Assembly: GCA_031419455.1 (NCBI GenBank)
Contig: JANOKS010000190.1
Location: 1-7,474 of the forward strand
Length of the DNA: 7,474 nucleotides
DNA from: UBA7672 sp031419455
Lineage (GTDB): Bacteria; Pseudomonadota; Alphaproteobacteria; Caulobacterales; Hyphomonadaceae
Reading direction: 5' to 3'
Of this stretch, positions 6,318 through 7,474 are shown in pieces. The first letter of the stretch is position 1. Each line of letters opens with the position of its first letter. Position numbers and translations under genes: made by a program. The notes beneath the pieces are model-generated. The model was not told where the DNA came from and searched no databases. It saw only the letters and a list, made by a program, of their open reading frames with translations.

Positions 6318-6440
6318 TGTCATTCCGGACGCGCGTAGCGCGAGCCGGAACCCAGGGGCCGCGAGGGCTGTGTGCGTGGCCTCTGGGTTCCAGCTCTGCG
6401 CGCCCCGGATCAGGTCCGGGGCGCTTCGGCTGGAATGACA
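6318..6440. repeat. 123-base palindromic repeat with terminal inverted repeats
   Basis: The ends TGTCATTCC (6318-6326) and GGAATGACA (6432-6440) are perfect 9-base inverted repeats. Inside, GGAACCCAGGGGCC (6347-6360) faces GGCCTCTGGGTTCC (6378-6391) with one mismatch, which would be G-U in RNA. A second hairpin has arms CGCCCCGGA (6401-6409) and TCCGGGGCG (6415-6423). The core is shared with the shorter repeat at 233-284. No target-site duplication is obvious at the borders, and the element encodes nothing. It fills the gap between the TIGR03084 gene and the phosphoesterase and may act as a transcript-end hairpin, though no T-tract follows. Confidence 0.75.
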
Positions 6441-6468
6441 AACGGGAGAGCTGCCGGTAGGTAGAGGC

Positions 6469-7254
6469 ATGTTCTCTGACAAACCCGTATTCGACCGCCG
6501 CGACCTCACCGGCCCGTTCGACATCATCGGCGATGTGCACGGATGTTGCGACGAGCTCGAGGAGCTTCTGGCGCTGCTTGGCTATCGCGTCGATTGGCGC
6601 GGCAAGGACGTGACCGTGACGCCACCGGGGCGGACGCTGGTGTTCGTGGGCGACCTTGTCGATCGGGGGCCGCGGACGCCGGATGCGCTGCGAATCGCGA
6701 TGAGCATGGCGGAGCAAGGCGCTGCGCTTTGTGTGGAAGGCAATCACGACAACAAGTTCCTGCGGTGGCTCAACGGGGCGAACGTCAAGACGAGCCATGG
6801 GCTACAGGCCTCGATCGACCAGATGGGGGAAGAGGACCCCGCGTTTCACGCGCGGGTGCGGACGTATCTTGCGGGGCTGCCGCCTTACCTGTGGCTGGAC
6901 GGCGGGGCGCTGATCGTGGCGCATGCAGGGCTGAAAGCGGAGATGATCGGCAAGGAGGGCGGCAAGGTGCGCTCCTTCGCGCTCTATGGCGACACGACGG
7001 GCGAGACGGATGGCTACGGCAATCCGGTGCGGCTGAACTGGGCGCTGGAATATCGCGGCGACGCGGCGGTCGTGTACGGCCACGTCGCGGGGCCGGAGGT
7101 CCAGGCGGTCAACAATACCTGGTGCATCGACACGGGGTGCTGCTTTGGCGGCGCGCTGACGGCATTGCGCTGGCCGGAGCGCGAACTGGTCAGCGTGCCG
7201 GCGCGGAAGGTGTGGTTCGAGGGGGCGAGGCCGCTGGCGGATCGTATGCGGTAG
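6469..7254 (+). CDS. Calcineurin-like metallophosphoesterase (PPP/PrpE-like phosphatase)
   Basis: A 261-residue soluble phosphatase of the two-metal calcineurin-like superfamily. All signature motifs are visible in order: GDVHG (21-25; D22, H24), GDLVDRG (61-67), GNHD (91-94; N92, H93), AHAG (151-154), and YGH (203-205) with H205. The GDVHG...GDLVDRGP pattern places it with PPP-type enzymes such as bacterial protein phosphatases, PrpE/ApaH-like dinucleoside-tetraphosphatases and the phosphatase domain of bacterial Pnkp. Which substrate it uses (phosphoprotein, Ap4A-type nucleotide or RNA end) cannot be decided. No kinase or RNA ligase domain is fused, and no repair gene is visible nearby. The ATG at 6469 is preceded by an AGG-rich stretch (6459-6467). 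It follows a palindromic repeat and is probably functionally separate from the catabolic genes. Codon use is typical of the window. Confidence 0.9.
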   Translation: MFSDKPVFDRRDLTGPFDIIGDVHGCCDELEELLALLGYRVDWRGKDVTVTPPGRTLVFVGDLVDRGPRTPDALRIAMSMAEQGAALCVEGNHDNKFLRWLNGANVKTSHGLQASIDQMGEEDPAFHARVRTYLAGLPPYLWLDGGALIVAHAGLKAEMIGKEGGKVRSFALYGDTTGETDGYGNPVRLNWALEYRGDAAVVYGHVAGPEVQAVNNTWCIDTGCCFGGALTALRWPERELVSVPARKVWFEGARPLADRMR

Positions 7255-7289
7255 GCCTGACGGAATTCGACCTATCACTCCCGACAGGC

Positions 7290-7319
7290 TTGACGCCGTC
7301 TGGCGGGCGGTTTCCTGAT
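7290..7319 (+). promoter_or_regulatory. Candidate promoter before the nitronate-monooxygenase-like gene
   Basis: TTGACG (7290-7295) followed after 18 bases by CCTGAT (7314-7319) gives a good -35 and a weak -10; TGATAC at 7316 is an alternative with overlong spacing. The location in the 93-base gap upstream of the last gene is sensible. The -10 overlaps the dyad at 7314-7333. Confidence 0.3.
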
Positions 7320-7333
7320 ACGGCCAAGTCAGG
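7314..7333. promoter_or_regulatory. 20-base dyad, possible operator
   Basis: The site has exact two-fold layout: CCTGA, three bases, GGCC, three bases, TCAGG. The outer pentamers and central tetramer are perfect reverse complements, while the two three-base spacers do not pair. Size and symmetry suit a dimeric repressor such as a TetR- or MarR-type protein. It overlaps the putative -10 and ends at the start of the ribosome binding site, where binding would block expression. No regulator gene is in the window; chance occurrence remains possible. Confidence 0.35.
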
Positions 7334-7338
7334 AAGGA
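7331..7338 (+). promoter_or_regulatory. Ribosome binding site of the nitronate-monooxygenase-like gene
   Basis: AGGAAGGA ends nine bases before the ATG at 7348, a strong purine-rich Shine-Dalgarno sequence that fixes the start of the truncated last gene. Confidence 0.65.
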
Positions 7339-7347
7339 AACGATATA

Positions 7348-7474
7348 ATGAAAACGCGCATCACCGAACTCTTCGGCATCGAGCATCCGATCATTCAGGG
7401 CGGCATGCACTATGTGGGGTTCGCCGAGATGGCTGCGGCCGTTTCCGAAGCGGGCGGGCTCGGCATCATCACGG
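7348..7474 (+). CDS. Nitronate monooxygenase family protein (5' part, cut by the window end)
   Basis: Only the first 42 codons are present; the frame is open to the last base. The residues read MKTRITELFGIEHPIIQGGM and continue with a VSEAGGLGIIT segment. The HPIIQGGM strand and loop and the following AGGLG are characteristic of the FMN-dependent nitronate monooxygenase (2-nitropropane dioxygenase) TIM-barrel family, where they form the first strand and flavin-phosphate-side loop. Members labelled this way often do not act on nitronates. One, IpdC of the actinobacterial steroid-ring pathway, works on CoA-linked ring intermediates, so with ligase, dehydrogenase and crotonase genes nearby a role in CoA-thioester catabolism is plausible but unproven. 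The gene has its own leader with a candidate promoter and dyad, so it may be separately regulated from the phosphoesterase 93 bases upstream. Confidence 0.82.
   Translation, partial: MKTRITELFGIEHPIIQGGMHYVGFAEMAAAVSEAGGLGIIT

Noticed and set aside
5887..6798. Minus-strand open frame of 303 codons across the TIGR03084 gene, the repeat and the phosphoesterase
   Set aside because: It crosses two real genes and a palindromic repeat, and its product is arginine/proline-rich without any domain.
7294..7313. CGCC/GGCG mini-hairpin followed by a short T run as a terminator for the phosphoesterase
   Set aside because: The stem is only four base pairs and the T run is three bases, too weak to call a terminator.

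Overview
The window reads as part of the chromosome of a high-GC alphaproteobacterium. The basis is the very GC-rich third codon positions of most genes, the gene families present, and gaps filled with palindromic repeats of a style common in Caulobacterales, Hyphomonadaceae, Rhizobiales and Sphingomonadales. The genus cannot be fixed from the sequence alone.

Layout: positions 1-389 hold no credible gene. They contain a large imperfect palindrome (46-197) and a smaller nested inverted repeat (233-284), followed by the leader of a feruloyl-CoA-synthase-like acyl-CoA ligase (390-2234, +). This gene converges on a crotonase-superfamily gene (2231-3073, -), and the two stop codons share one CTAG. 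A 299-base divergent gap (3074-3372) carries a second type of palindrome (3170-3284). A plus-strand run follows: an acyl-CoA dehydrogenase (3373-4536), a DUF1963/YwqG-like protein (4543-5502), and a TIGR03084 / maleylpyruvate-isomerase-like (DinB-fold) protein (5511-6302). Next come a 123-base palindromic repeat (6318-6440), a calcineurin-like metallophosphoesterase (6469-7254), and the first 42 codons of a nitronate-monooxygenase-family flavoprotein (7348 to the window end).

Functional reading (inference): the ligase, acyl-CoA dehydrogenase, crotonase, TIGR03084 protein and nitronate-monooxygenase relative look like a set for CoA-thioester breakdown of an aromatic, cyclic or otherwise unusual carboxylic acid. 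The ligase would activate the acid, the dehydrogenase would introduce a double bond, and the crotonase would act on the enoyl- or ring-CoA. The substrate cannot be named. The crotonase lacks one of the two catalytic glutamates of classical enoyl-CoA hydratases, so simple hydration should not be assumed.

The metallophosphoesterase is probably an unrelated housekeeping gene. The DUF1963 gene stands out by its relaxed third-position composition and looks like a late insertion into the dehydrogenase/TIGR03084 operon. No CRISPR array, tRNA, rRNA, transposase or phage gene was seen. I found no convincing new multi-gene system. The points most worth a second look are the unusual crotonase, the compositionally foreign DUF1963 gene, the palindrome families in every large gap, and a 20-base dyad before the last gene.
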